Shown here: in pieces, positions 1-7,922 of the stretch
How the letters are laid out: each line of letters starts with the position of its first letter
Position numbering within the stretch: the stretch's first letter is position 1
Source: a virus
Virus record (IMG/VR): IMGVR_UViG_3300009160_000086
Coordinates: 1-35,536 of that record
Reading direction: 5' to 3' (one strand)
DNA length: 35,536 nucleotides
Translations under genes and position numbers: made by a program
The notes under the pieces: model-generated
The model's database searches: none
The model's input: only the letters and a program-made list of their open reading frames with translations
Told to the model about the DNA's origin: nothing

Positions 1-163
1 GGGGGGGGGGTAGGTTCTTCCCCGTCTACCTACCGGAAGCCTCACCGGCGAGCCACCTTGTTTTCACACTGTTTTTGACCACTGGCGGCCGGCTGGCGGT
101 TGAGTTTCCCTAGAAAAAAAGCCTTTTCCGCTTGCGGCGTTACGAATCACGGGCTTTTTCCGC
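1..163. other. left end, no gene; G-run and stem-loop before the terminase gene
   Basis: The window opens with ten G residues, which look like a sequencing or assembly artefact. I see no convincing gene. An inverted repeat AAAAAGCC (116-123) / GGCTTTTT (152-159) with a 28-base loop ends four bases before the terminase start; it could be a terminator for an upstream gene or a leader structure. A small-terminase gene would normally sit here, but none is visible. Confidence 0.5.
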
Positions 164-2263
164 ATGGCACGCACTTCCGACCGGACGCTCCGCGAAAACC
201 AGGCTCGTGACCGCTACGACCGCCAGAAGGCGGACGCCGGCAAGCGTTCGAGGTCGATCACCACGACGGCCCGCGACATCGGCGAGTTACCCGGCGTTGT
301 CGACCCGAAACGCCGCGACGCCTGCTTGAGAAACTTCCGGCAATTCTGCGAGACGTACGGGCAGGAATCGTTTCCGCTCGCATGGTCGCCCGACCACCTG
401 ACGGCGATCAGCAAGATTGAGGCGTCCGTCTTGCGTGGCGAGCTCTTCGCATTCGCCATGCCGCGCGGCTCCGGTAAGTCCACGCTCTGTATCTGGGCCT
501 GCCTCTGGTCGGTGCTCTGCGGCCATCGGCCGTTTGTGATGCTGGTCGGTGCCGACCAGGCGATCGCCTGCCAGATGCTCGACGTGATCAAGGTGCATCT
601 CGAGACAAACGATTTGCTGCTCGAGGACTTCCCGGCCGCGTGCTACCCAATTCGGGCTCTCGAGCGGATCAGCCAGCGAGCCAAGGGGCAGACCTACAAC
701 GGGCAGCCGACGCAACTCGAGTGGACCGCCGACCAGATCACATTGGCCTGGATCCCCGGCGCCCCGTCGGCCGGCGCCGCTGTGCGGGTGGCCGGGATCA
801 CCGGCCGCATCCGAGGAGCCCAGCACATTCGGGCGGACGGCAAGACGGTGCGGCCGTCGCTCGTCTTGATCGACGACCCGCAGACCGACGAGTCGGCCGG
901 CTCGCCGTCGCAGTGCGCCACACGCGAGCGAATCCTCTCCGGTGCAATCCTGGGCCTCGCCGGGCCGGGCGCGAAGATCAGCGGCCTCGCCACGATCACC
1001 GTCATCCGCCCCGACGACCTGGCCGACCGTCTGCTCGACCGGGCCAAGCATCCGGCGTGGCAGGGCGAGCGGACGCGCCTCGTCTACGACTGGCCGACGG
1101 CCGAAGATCTCTGGAGCCAATACGCCGAGCTCCGCCGCGAGGGGCAACGCAACGGCACTGGCACCGCGGCAGCCCACGAGCACTACCGGGCAAATCAAGC
1201 CGCCATGGACGCCGGGTCTCGAGTGGCGTGGCCCGAGCGAAAGAACGAAGACGAGCTCTCCGCGATCCAGCACGCATGGAACCTCCGCATCGACCGCGGC
1301 GAGTCGGCGTTTCTCGCGGAGTATCAAAACCAACCGATCGCCGACGACATCGCCAGCGACAAACTCGACAAGCGCAGCCTCGCCCTACGGGCCACGACCT
1401 TGGAGCGTGGGAAAATCCCACTTGACCACCAGACGCTCACGGCGTTCGTGGACGTTCAGGAAAAACTCCTCTTCTGGCTGGTGGCTTCGTGGAACCAGAG
1501 TTTCGGCGGGCACGTTGTGGCCTACGGGTGCTACCCCGACCAGGCGTCCACGTTCTTTGAGGCAAAGCACGCCAAGCGGACGCTCGCCCAGGCAGCCAAG
1601 GGTGCCGGGTTCGAGGCGGCGTTGAATGCTGGCTTAGAGCAGGTGGCGAAACTTCTCCTCGGCCGCGACTGGACGCGGGAGGACGGGGCCGCCATGCGGA
1701 TCTCCCAACTCCTGATCGACGCCAACTGGGGGCAGAGCACCGGGACGGTGCGGACGTTTTGTCGCCGCACGCCGTTTGCCGGTGCCATCCTGCCGAGCCA
1801 CGGCAAAGGTATCGGTGCGAGCTCGCAGCCGATCGGCGAGAAGAAAGGCAGGGGCGACCGGATCGGCCTGGCGTGGAAGGTCGGCCAGATTAGCGAGGGC
1901 CAACGGTCGGTTCTCTACGACACGAATTTCTACAAGACGTTCGTGGCGGCGCGGCTGCGACTGGCAATGGGCGACCCCGAGTCGATCGCCTTCCACGCCG
2001 GTGAGCACGACCTCCTGTTTGAGCACTTGACGGCCGAATACCCGGTCCGCACCGAGGCCCGCGGCCGTGTCGTGGACGAATGGAAAATGGCGGGTCGCGA
2101 CAACCACTGGCTCGACTGCCTGGTCGGCTCGGCCGTCGCCGCGAGCATCGCCGGCGTCCATCCGATCGCCACCGAGGCTGGCGGCCGCCAGCGGCGCAAG
2201 GTCTCTATCCCCGCCGGGCCAGACGGGAAACGTGTTATCACCGTGAAGAGGCTCAAGACGTGA
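164..2263 (+). CDS. terL: phage terminase large subunit, GpA-like
   Basis: This is the motor ATPase and nuclease that packages DNA into the prohead. The 699-residue protein has a Walker A motif PRGSGKST at residues 100-107 and a Walker B strand LVLIDD at 233-238. The ATITV stretch near 276-280 is a candidate coupling motif. The C-terminal nuclease half shows the acidic residues expected of an RNase H-like fold: D430 in FVDVQ, D519 in LLIDANWG and D651 in HWLDCLVG. The DVQ signature and the lambda-type portal downstream point to the GpA branch. No Shine-Dalgarno sequence precedes the ATG, which follows a T-run by four bases, so the start is less certain than the function. The stop overlaps the next start in GTGA. 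A partner small terminase is not evident. Confidence 0.93.
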   Translation: MARTSDRTLRENQARDRYDRQKADAGKRSRSITTTARDIGELPGVVDPKRRDACLRNFRQFCETYGQESFPLAWSPDHLTAISKIEASVLRGELFAFAMPRGSGKSTLCIWACLWSVLCGHRPFVMLVGADQAIACQMLDVIKVHLETNDLLLEDFPAACYPIRALERISQRAKGQTYNGQPTQLEWTADQITLAWIPGAPSAGAAVRVAGITGRIRGAQHIRADGKTVRPSLVLIDDPQTDESAGSPSQCATRERILSGAILGLAGPGAKISGLATITVIRPDDLADRLLDRAKHPAWQGERTRLVYDWPTAEDLWSQYAELRREGQRNGTGTAAAHEHYRANQAAMDAGSRVAWPERKNEDELSAIQHAWNLRIDRGESAFLAEYQNQPIADDIASDKLDKRSLALRATTLERGKIPLDHQTLTAFVDVQEKLLFWLVASWNQSFGGHVVAYGCYPDQASTFFEAKHAKRTLAQAAKGAGFEAALNAGLEQVAKLLLGRDWTREDGAAMRISQLLIDANWGQSTGTVRTFCRRTPFAGAILPSHGKGIGASSQPIGEKKGRGDRIGLAWKVGQISEGQRSVLYDTNFYKTFVAARLRLAMGDPESIAFHAGEHDLLFEHLTAEYPVRTEARGRVVDEWKMAGRDNHWLDCLVGSAVAASIAGVHPIATEAGGRQRRKVSIPAGPDGKRVITVKRLKT

Positions 2264-2676
2264 ACCAAATCACAATCGCAACCGTGGACGGGCTTGACCC
2301 TTCGGACTGTGTCGCCATTGCGCGCCGCCTCTGCCGTCAGGGCTCGGACTTCCAGCGTGAGGTCATCGGCGTGATGAACGGGGAGGCGTCGAGTTGCGCC
2401 CCCGTCGCCCTCTGGCACGCCGACGGTGCCCTCGTGGGCTGGGCCTCCTCGCACATCTGGCAGGGCTCGCAGACGCTCGAAATGTTCACCGACGAACGCC
2501 ACCGCGGCCGCGGCATAGCCTCGGCGCTATCGGCGGCCCTGGTGGCGGCCGGCGTCTTGGAGCGTGGCCGCATTCTGCAAGTGTTCTCTGAGTCGACCGA
2601 GATGATCGCGCGGCGGCTCTGCTTCGCCGAGGTGCATCGCTACCGCAGGCAGGGTAGCGACTGGGTGGCCGCATAG
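2260..2676 (+). CDS. GNAT-family N-acetyltransferase
   Basis: This 138-residue protein is predicted to transfer an acetyl group from acetyl-CoA to an unknown amine. The acetyl-CoA pyrophosphate-binding loop is clear: RHRGRGIA at residues 80-87, preceded by the strand LEMFTDE and followed by a long helix, which is motif A of the family. The length matches a minimal GNAT domain. The GTG start overlaps the terminase stop (GTGA), so translation is probably coupled; a longer in-frame reading from 2080 would lie inside the terminase gene and is rejected. It sits where lambda has nothing, between terminase and gpW, so it is an accessory insert. It could modify a virion protein, a host protein or a small molecule; the sequence does not say which. 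Confidence 0.82.
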   Translation: MNQITIATVDGLDPSDCVAIARRLCRQGSDFQREVIGVMNGEASSCAPVALWHADGALVGWASSHIWQGSQTLEMFTDERHRGRGIASALSAALVAAGVLERGRILQVFSESTEMIARRLCFAEVHRYRRQGSDWVAA

Positions 2677-2680
2677 CCGG

Positions 2681-2711
2681 CGACACCCCCTACGGTCTCT
2701 AGGGGCTTTTA
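2681..2711 (+). terminator. terminator-like hairpin carrying a 17-base repeat
   Basis: CCCCTA (2687-2692) pairs with TAGGGG (2700-2705) across a 7-base loop and is followed by CTTTTAG. The first 17 bases, CGACACCCCCTACGGTC, recur exactly at 16458-16474, also just after a stop codon. The stem is short, so termination may be partial. Confidence 0.5.
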
Positions 2712-2727
2712 GCCTACCGTCGCAGCA

Positions 2728-2931
2728 ATGAGCGACGAAGTTTCCAACAAGCTCGCCGAGGCGGCCGTCGGCCCAAAGCGCGTCCGCACCGACGCCGGCG
2801 AGGTCGAGGCACACGACCTCGTCGACATCATCGAGGCCGACAAGTACCTCGCGGCCAAGGCTGCGGCGGCCGGCACCAACAAGCACCGCGGCCTCCGGTT
2901 CAATCGCATCATCCCGCCGGGAACGATCTAG
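2728..2931 (+). CDS. gpW-like head-tail joining protein
   Basis: This is a 67-residue protein between terminase and portal, the position and size of lambda gpW (68 residues), which seals the connector after packaging. The pattern also fits: a charged N-terminal helix, a central KRVRTDAGEVEAHDL stretch resembling the beta-hairpin and following helix of gpW, then a basic RGLRFNRI tail. Sequence identity is low, so the call rests on position, length and pattern together. The stop codon touches the GTG of the portal gene with no gap. It is alanine- and charge-rich with no membrane segment. Confidence 0.72.
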   Translation: MSDEVSNKLAEAAVGPKRVRTDAGEVEAHDLVDIIEADKYLAAKAAAAGTNKHRGLRFNRIIPPGTI

Positions 2932-4356
2932 GTGGCGTTTCTCGACCTATTCCGAGGCCGGCAGACGCCCCGCCCCGCGGCGGTTCCGGTCGTGCGTGCA
3001 AAGTACGACGCCGCCGAGCGTGGCGACGACTACCGCCACTGGAGCAACGCCGACGCCTTCGCGGCCGACGCGGCCCTCTCGCCGAGCGTCCGCCGCACGC
3101 TCCGCAACCGGGCACGCTACGAGCGGGCAAACAACTCGTACCTCGCCGGGATCTCGGGCACGCTCGCCAACGACTTGATCGGCACCGGCCCCCGGCTGCA
3201 ACTCGACATCGGTGACGACGAGGCCGCCCGCCAGGTGGAGCGGCTGTTCTTCGACTGGGGCTGGCTGGTCGATCTGCCGGCCAAACTCCGCACGATGCGT
3301 GAGGCGCTGGTTGTGGACGGCGAAGCCTTCGCCCTCATGATCAACAACCCGCGACTCGCGGGCGTGCAACTCGACCTCCGGCTTGTTGAAGCCGAGATGG
3401 TGGCGACGCCGACCGAGCTGATGCGGCAAACGATCACGCCCGAGGGCAACACGGTCGACGGCCTGGAGTTCGACGAGGTGGGCAACGTCATCGCCTACCA
3501 AGTGTTGAATTTTCACCCCGGCAGTAATTACCGCATCAACAACCTCCAGTTTCAGCGGGTGCCTGCGTCGCAGATGGTGCATTGGTTCAAGCCATCGCGG
3601 CCGGGCCAAAATCGCGGCGTGCCCGAGGTGGCCCCGGCGCTCAAGCTCTTCGGCCAGCTGCGCCGCTACACCGAGGCCGTGATCGCGGCGGCCGAGACGG
3701 CGGCCGACCTTGCGGCGTTCATCCACTCGAACAGCCCGGCGGCCGAGGTCGACGAGGTCGACGCCTTTGCGGCGCTTGAGATCAGCAAGCGGACGCTCAC
3801 CACGCTGCCCGAGGGCTGGGACATTTCGCAACTCAAGGCGGAGCAGCCGACGACGCAATACCCGGCGTTCGTGCGTGCGATCCTCAATGAGATCGCCCGT
3901 TGCCTCCAACTGCCCTACAACGTCGCCGCCCTCGATTCGTCGTCTTACAACTACGCCTCCGGCCGCATGGATCACCAAGTTCATGCGATGAATCAGCGGG
4001 TCGAGCGCGACCAGCTAGAGCGGACAATGCTCGACCGCGTGCTCGCCGCGTGGGTCAACGAGGCGTCGCTCGCCGGCGTGCTGCCCGACGGCCTGCCGCC
4101 CTTCTCCGAGTGGAATTGGGGCTGGGTGTGGGACGGCAAGGAGCACGTCGACCCGAACAAGGAGGCAGAGGCAGCCGAGAAGCGCCTCCGCACGCACACG
4201 ACCACACTCGCCGCTGAGTATTCCCGGCAGGGCAAGCGGTGGGACGTGGAGCTCCGGCAGCGCGCCGCCGAGATCGCGCTCATGAAGGAATTGAACCTCT
4301 TTATCGACCCGACGCCGGAAGTCAATTACGGCGGCGAAGGAGATCCAAACGAATGA
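2932..4356 (+). CDS. portal protein, lambda gpB family
   Basis: This 474-residue protein should form the dodecameric portal at the capsid vertex through which DNA is packaged and ejected. The N-terminal region, with YDAAERGDDYRHW followed by a long LSPSVRRTLRNRARYERANN stretch and the segment SGTLANDLIGTGPRLQ, is typical of the lambda-type portal family (Phage_portal_2). The central region contains the usual MVHWFKPSRPGQNRGVPEV segment and later YNYASGRMDH. The GTG start directly follows the gpW-like stop. The last codons contain a strong AAGGAG (4337-4342) serving the next small gene, whose ATG overlaps the portal stop. Length is a little below lambda gpB (533). Confidence 0.92.
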   Translation: MAFLDLFRGRQTPRPAAVPVVRAKYDAAERGDDYRHWSNADAFAADAALSPSVRRTLRNRARYERANNSYLAGISGTLANDLIGTGPRLQLDIGDDEAARQVERLFFDWGWLVDLPAKLRTMREALVVDGEAFALMINNPRLAGVQLDLRLVEAEMVATPTELMRQTITPEGNTVDGLEFDEVGNVIAYQVLNFHPGSNYRINNLQFQRVPASQMVHWFKPSRPGQNRGVPEVAPALKLFGQLRRYTEAVIAAAETAADLAAFIHSNSPAAEVDEVDAFAALEISKRTLTTLPEGWDISQLKAEQPTTQYPAFVRAILNEIARCLQLPYNVAALDSSSYNYASGRMDHQVHAMNQRVERDQLERTMLDRVLAAWVNEASLAGVLPDGLPPFSEWNWGWVWDGKEHVDPNKEAEAAEKRLRTHTTTLAAEYSRQGKRWDVELRQRAAEIALMKELNLFIDPTPEVNYGGEGDPNE

Positions 4357-4412
4357 TCGACGAAGACTTTGAAGGCTTCGACGACATCACCGACCTCGTG
4401 GAGTGGCTATGA
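4353..4412 (+). CDS. 19-residue acidic microprotein between portal and capsid genes
   Basis: A short reading frame, MIDEDFEGFDDITDLVEWL, has better translation signals than many longer neighbours. AAGGAG lies ten bases before its ATG; the ATG overlaps the portal stop (ATGA), and its own stop overlaps the ATG of the protease-capsid gene (ATGA). Nine of 19 residues are acidic and none is basic. It may be a real peptide, for example one touching the basic connector, or simply a coupling leader that hands ribosomes from portal to protease-capsid. I know no named family. The overlap geometry is seen directly; the function is open. Confidence 0.55.
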   Translation: MIDEDFEGFDDITDLVEWL

Positions 4413-6247
4413 GCAACAATCTCAAACTCGCATCAAACGTGACGTTTCTACAGGCCGCCGAAGGCGAGGCCGCGGCCGGTCCGAAGAAGTTTCGGATCGT
4501 CGCCTACACCGGCGCGGCCATTCGCCAAGGCTGGAGCCGCGAGCCAGTCGTGATCGACCTCGCCGGCATGACGCTCCCGGCGACCGTGCCGATCGTCATG
4601 GGCCACGACTACGGGCTTGAGAGCATCCTCGGGCAGGGCGTGCCCACGGTTCAAGGAAACGAGCTCATCGTCGAAGGCGAGATCCTCGCCGACAGCGAGA
4701 CCGCCCGCAAAGTGCTGGCCCTCGCCGCTGGTGGCTACCAGTGGCAGGCAAGCGTAGGGGCCGACGTTGGTCGGCATCTCAAGTTCGGCGAAGACCAAGC
4801 CACCACCGCAAACGGGCAGTCCCACGTTGGGCCTGTTCGCATCGTTCGTGCGTCGACCCTCCGCGAAACGTCATTCGTGACGCTCGGGGCGGATCGGAGC
4901 ACGGCAGTCTCTATCGCGGCCGAAGAGGCCCAGGAGTCAACCATGGCGGAACACGCCAGCGAAACGCCCATCGAGGAGCCCGTCGTGGCTGCCGCGGTGG
5001 AAGCCCCGGCGATCGTCGCCGTGGAAGCCCCTGTCCAGGCCAGCGAGAGCGCCGAGCTCAAGGCCCAGATCGAAGCCCTCAACGAAAAGGTCAGCAAGAT
5101 GGAAAAGCTCAACGCCACGCGCGACGAGCGGCCCGCCGCCCCGGCGGTACACGTCGCCACCCCTGCCCCGCTCACCTCGCAGGTGATCGAGGCGTCCTTC
5201 GCCCTCCAGGGCGGTCTGCACGGTGCCGAGCGGCACTACGACGAGAAGACGCTCGAGGCGGCCAATAAGGCCCGCCGTGAGCTCTCGCTCGGCGAGGTGA
5301 TCGTCCAGGCGGCCGTGAGCAACGGCTACGACGGCCCGCGTCGCTTGAACGCCGCGACCCTGCGTCCGATCCTTGCTGCCGCGTGGGCGACTCACTCGAT
5401 CGCCGGCATCCTGAGCAACACCGCCAACAAGTTCCTCCTCGCTGGCTTCGACAGCGTCGAGAGCGCCTGGCGGCAGATCTCGACGGTCCGCAGCGTGAAC
5501 GACTTCAAGACCTTGACCAGCTACCGGCTCAACGGCGGGTTCAAGTTTGACAAGGTGAGCAATGGTGGCGAGCTCAAGAACGCTTCGGCCTCCGAAGAGA
5601 GCCGGACGATCTCGGCCGACACCTACGGGATCATGACCTCGGTCACCCGTACGGACCTCATCAACGACGACCTTTCGGCGTTGACGGCGGTTCCGCAGCG
5701 GATCGGCCGCGGTGGTGCCCTCAAGCTCAACGACGTGTTCTGGGCTGACTTCGTGGACGATTCGGCGTTCTTCACGAGCGGCCGAAACAACCTGTCGGCC
5801 GGCTCGCTGGCTCTCAGCCTTGCGAACCTCAAGGCGCTCGCCACGAAGTACCGCAAGCTCAAGGATCCCGACGGCAACCCCGTCGCGGTCGAGCCGCGGA
5901 TTCTGCTTGTGCCGGTCGACCTGGAGCTCGCCGCCGCTGAGATCATGGGCTCGACCCTGATCCAGAGCGGTAACACGAGCGGCCAGCCGGATCGCAACGT
6001 GCTTGCCGGTCGCTACCAGGTTGTCGCCTCGACCTACCTGACCAACACGACCGACTACTACCTCCTCGCGTCGCCGGCCGATCTGCCGGTGATGGAGGTG
6101 GCGTTCTTGAACGGCGTGCAAAGCCCGATCGTGGAGACGGCCGAGGCCGACTTCAACACGCTCGGCGTGCAGATGCGTGGCTACTTCGACTTTGGCGTCG
6201 CCAAGGCCGAGTATCTCGCCGGCGTGAAGTGCGACTCCGCGACCTAG
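4409..6247 (+). CDS. prohead protease - scaffold linker - major capsid protein fusion (gpT-like)
   Basis: One 612-residue polypeptide appears to hold the maturation protease and the capsid subunit. Residues about 25-170 resemble HK97-type (S78/U35) prohead proteases, with candidate catalytic H66 in MGHDY, S115 in WQASVG and E153 in LRETSFVTLGAD. Residues about 175-250 are Ala/Glu/Pro-rich with a predicted coiled coil near 214-236, which looks like a scaffolding delta-domain. Residues about 255-612 match the Mu gpT-like major head subunit, including the SYRLNGGFKF, TRTDLINDDL and RGGALKLNDVFW stretches. ATG 4409 overlaps the microgene stop; a GTG at 4403 would add two residues. A second, in-frame start with its own Shine-Dalgarno lies at 4943. 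Protease-capsid fusions are known in some phages; cleavage would release the mature capsid protein. Confidence 0.9.
   Translation: MSNNLKLASNVTFLQAAEGEAAAGPKKFRIVAYTGAAIRQGWSREPVVIDLAGMTLPATVPIVMGHDYGLESILGQGVPTVQGNELIVEGEILADSETARKVLALAAGGYQWQASVGADVGRHLKFGEDQATTANGQSHVGPVRIVRASTLRETSFVTLGADRSTAVSIAAEEAQESTMAEHASETPIEEPVVAAAVEAPAIVAVEAPVQASESAELKAQIEALNEKVSKMEKLNATRDERPAAPAVHVATPAPLTSQVIEASFALQGGLHGAERHYDEKTLEAANKARRELSLGEVIVQAAVSNGYDGPRRLNAATLRPILAAAWATHSIAGILSNTANKFLLAGFDSVESAWRQISTVRSVNDFKTLTSYRLNGGFKFDKVSNGGELKNASASEESRTISADTYGIMTSVTRTDLINDDLSALTAVPQRIGRGGALKLNDVFWADFVDDSAFFTSGRNNLSAGSLALSLANLKALATKYRKLKDPDGNPVAVEPRILLVPVDLELAAAEIMGSTLIQSGNTSGQPDRNVLAGRYQVVASTYLTNTTDYYLLASPADLPVMEVAFLNGVQSPIVETAEADFNTLGVQMRGYFDFGVAKAEYLAGVKCDSAT
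4932..4945 (+). promoter_or_regulatory. internal Shine-Dalgarno and nested in-frame start
   Basis: AGGAG at 4932-4936 lies six bases before an in-frame ATG at 4943 (Met179 of the fusion), exactly where the protease domain ends and the scaffold-like region begins. Initiation here would give a 434-residue scaffold-capsid product lacking protease. This mirrors lambda C/Nu3, where the scaffold starts inside the protease gene. Use of the site is inferred. Confidence 0.6.
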
Positions 6248-6254
6248 CCATAAC

Positions 6255-6288
6255 CCCGGCGGGCTGGTGATCTTGCCAGCCCGCCGGG
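6255..6288 (+). terminator. strong GC-rich hairpin after the capsid gene
   Basis: Thirteen perfect pairs join CCCGGCGGGCTGG (6255-6267) and CCAGCCCGCCGGG (6276-6288) across an 8-base loop. No long T-run follows (ATTCCT), so it may be a partial terminator or a 3'-end stabiliser that sets the capsid:decoration mRNA ratio. Confidence 0.65.
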
Positions 6289-6325
6289 ATTCCTAACCCA
6301 CAAACACAGAAAGCAGGTGATCCCT

Positions 6326-6643
6326 ATGGCTTCTTACGTTCAAGAAGGATACGTCATCGACCACACGCCGGCCTCGGCCGTCGCGGCTGGCGACGTGGTC
6401 GTTGTCGGTGCGCTCGTCGGCGTGGCCCCCCGTGCCATTGCCGCCAACGCGGTCGGTGCGCTCTCGGTCGAGGGCGTGTTTGAATTGCCAATCGCCACGG
6501 GTGCCACCGGCGCCCAGGGCTCGGCAATCAACTGGTACGCGGTCTCCGGCGTGGCTCACGCCTCGACGGGCGTCGCGGCCGGCAAGCTCGCCAAGGCTCG
6601 GCTCGCGGCCGACACGACGGTCCAAGTGATCCTCAACAAGTAG
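6326..6643 (+). CDS. DUF2190-type capsid decoration protein
   Basis: This 105-residue protein lies directly after the major capsid gene and is probably a capsid cement or decoration protein on the head surface. It shows the DUF2190 pattern: GYVIDHTPASAVAAGDVVVVG, then GVAPRAIAANAVGALSVEGVFELP, and a final strand ending in VQVILNK, all short beta segments rich in Gly, Ala and Val. The ATG at 6326 is chosen because AGCAGG lies a few bases upstream; a GTG at 6317 would start inside that site. It is flanked by two large hairpins, suggesting separate control of its dosage. Decoration proteins are commonly made in amounts similar to the capsid subunit. Confidence 0.82.
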   Translation: MASYVQEGYVIDHTPASAVAAGDVVVVGALVGVAPRAIAANAVGALSVEGVFELPIATGATGAQGSAINWYAVSGVAHASTGVAAGKLAKARLAADTTVQVILNK

Positions 6644-6709
6644 TCCACACCGCAACCCCCGGCAGGTGCGCCGCCTCACGGGTGGCGCGCCGCCGGGGCG
6701 TTGTGGACT
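6642..6709 (+). other. long interrupted stem-loop spanning a stop codon
   Basis: AGTCCACA (6642-6649) pairs with TGTGGACT (6702-6709), and further in CCCCGGC (6657-6663) pairs with GCCGGGG (6692-6698). The apex is GC-rich. The outer arm overlaps the stop codon of the decoration gene, and GGAGG of the next gene (6711-6715) follows directly, so the fold could couple termination of one gene to initiation of the next or act as a terminator without a T-run. Confidence 0.55.
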
Positions 6710-6719
6710 TGGAGGATAA

Positions 6720-7151
6720 ATGGCCGACCTGTTGGCGCAGGGTGCATCGTGGCTCACGGGGCAGTTGAAGGCTGCCGCCGGCTCCTCGGTCACCTACACA
6801 CGCGGCAACGAGTCGGCCGAGATCGTGGCGACGATTGGTCGGTCGAATTTTGAGGCGGCAAACCAGAGCGGCGTGATCGAGCAATGGGAGTCTCGCGATT
6901 ACTTGATCTCCGCAGCGGACTTGCCCTTCGGCCTGCCCGAGCGTGGAGACGAGATCATCGAGGCACAAAACGGCGACCTTGTGACGTATGAGGTGACGAG
7001 CCCCCGTGGCGTCCCCGAATGGCACTACGGCGATGCGTTTCGGTCGATTGTCCGCGTCCACACAATCGCGACCGACAATGGCGCGACGTTCTTGGTATCG
7101 GAAAACAACGAACAACTCACAACCGAGGCCGGCGAGTTGCTGGTGATCTAA
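6720..7151 (+). CDS. gpFII-like head-tail connector
   Basis: This 143-residue protein occupies the position of lambda FII, after the capsid and decoration genes. Its middle (VTYTRGNESAEIVATIG, then RDYLISAADLPFG and GDEIIEAQNGDLVTYEV) has the short beta-strand and LERGD-like pattern of the FII/phage-attachment connector family, which joins the filled head to the tail. The C-terminal segment NEQLTTEAGELLVI is an extra strand not found in lambda FII and resembles the strand endings of virion fibres. GGAGG lies only four bases from the ATG, a short but usable spacing. No membrane segment or catalytic motif is present. Confidence 0.68.
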   Translation: MADLLAQGASWLTGQLKAAAGSSVTYTRGNESAEIVATIGRSNFEAANQSGVIEQWESRDYLISAADLPFGLPERGDEIIEAQNGDLVTYEVTSPRGVPEWHYGDAFRSIVRVHTIATDNGATFLVSENNEQLTTEAGELLVI

Positions 7152-7922
7152 ATGGCTGCCAAAAAGATTTCCCAACTCGCGCTCGCAACCGGCGTCACGG
7201 GTGCCGACATTTTGCCGATCGTCCAGGGCGGCGTGACGAAACGCGCCCTCGTGTCGAGCCTCGGAGGGATCGGTGCCACTGGACCGACGGGCGCTGCGGG
7301 TGCGGCCGGCAGCGCTGGAGCGGCTGGCGTTACTGGGCCGACTGGAATCGCCGGATCTGCGGGAGCCACGGGCGCGACGGGGGCCGCTGGTGTCGCTGGT
7401 GGCGTCGGTGCCACAGGACCGACAGGTTCCGTCGGTGCAGCATCCACAGTAACCGGCCCTACTGGAGCCCAGGGTGCGGCGTCCACAGTCACCGGCCCCA
7501 CTGGAGCTCAGGGCGCGGTTTCAACTGTTACCGGCCCAACGGGCAGCGTCGGCAGCACCGGACCAAGCGTCACCGGCCCTACTGGTGCCTCGTACACCAA
7601 CGTAGTCACAACGCCATCGGTCCTCACGGCCAACACCACAGTTACCGGCTACAATCCAGGCTCCGGCGACATCTACCGCCTAGCGGTCACGGGCTCGACC
7701 GGCGTCGTAATTCAAAACATGGGCATCACCGGCATCGACGGCGACGCCAAGCTCCTCGTCAACGTCGGAGCCACGGCCCCGATTACCCTCAACCACGCGA
7801 CCGGGCCAAATGCCAACGCTAGGTTCGCGGTGCCGTGGGCCGGGAACTATGTTCTCGACGCCAACGGCGGCGCTGCTTTGATCGTTTACGACTCGACTAG
7901 CCAAGTCTGGAGAGTCGTCTAA
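7152..7922 (+). CDS. collagen-like virion fibre protein 1
   Basis: A 256-residue protein in three parts. Residues 1-38 ([24 protein letters not shown]) resemble the N-terminal anchor seen in many phage fibre and baseplate proteins. Residues about 39-146 are collagen-like Gly-X-Y triplets, mostly GPTG, GATG and GAAG with STVTGPTG blocks, predicting a trimeric triple helix. The C-terminal 110 residues (from about [12 protein letters not shown] to STSQVWRVV) look like a compact beta domain that could serve as trimer cap or receptor binder. Threonine is very frequent in the Y position, as in glycosylated bacterial collagens such as BclA. The stop overlaps the next start by one base. It is probably an accessory fibre on head or tail. 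Confidence 0.85.
   Translation: MAAKKISQLALATGVTGADILPIVQGGVTKRALVSSLGGIGATGPTGAAGAAGSAGAAGVTGPTGIAGSAGATGATGAAGVAGGVGATGPTGSVGAASTVTGPTGAQGAASTVTGPTGAQGAVSTVTGPTGSVGSTGPSVTGPTGASYTNVVTTPSVLTANTTVTGYNPGSGDIYRLAVTGSTGVVIQNMGITGIDGDAKLLVNVGATAPITLNHATGPNANARFAVPWAGNYVLDANGGAALIVYDSTSQVWRVV
7266..7590 (+). repeat. collagen-coding repeats, block 1
   Basis: Imperfect in-frame repeats encode Gly-X-Y triplets. A longer period around STVTGPTG is visible: ACCGGCCC(C/T)ACTGG returns at 7454, 7491 and 7531. Such DNA is prone to slippage and repeat-number change. Confidence 0.8.

Noticed and set aside
287-1333. Long - strand open frame opposite the terminase gene
   Set aside because: The GC-rich coding strand creates long antisense frames; this one has no recognisable domain and lies fully inside a clear terminase gene. 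The same holds for the antisense frames at 2947-3984, 4937-6121 and 19782-20708.
7019-7822. Long + frame rich in Arg/His overlapping the first collagen fibre
   Set aside because: It is an out-of-frame reading of the Gly-X-Y repeats; the collagen frame has the domain pattern and tight gene joins.
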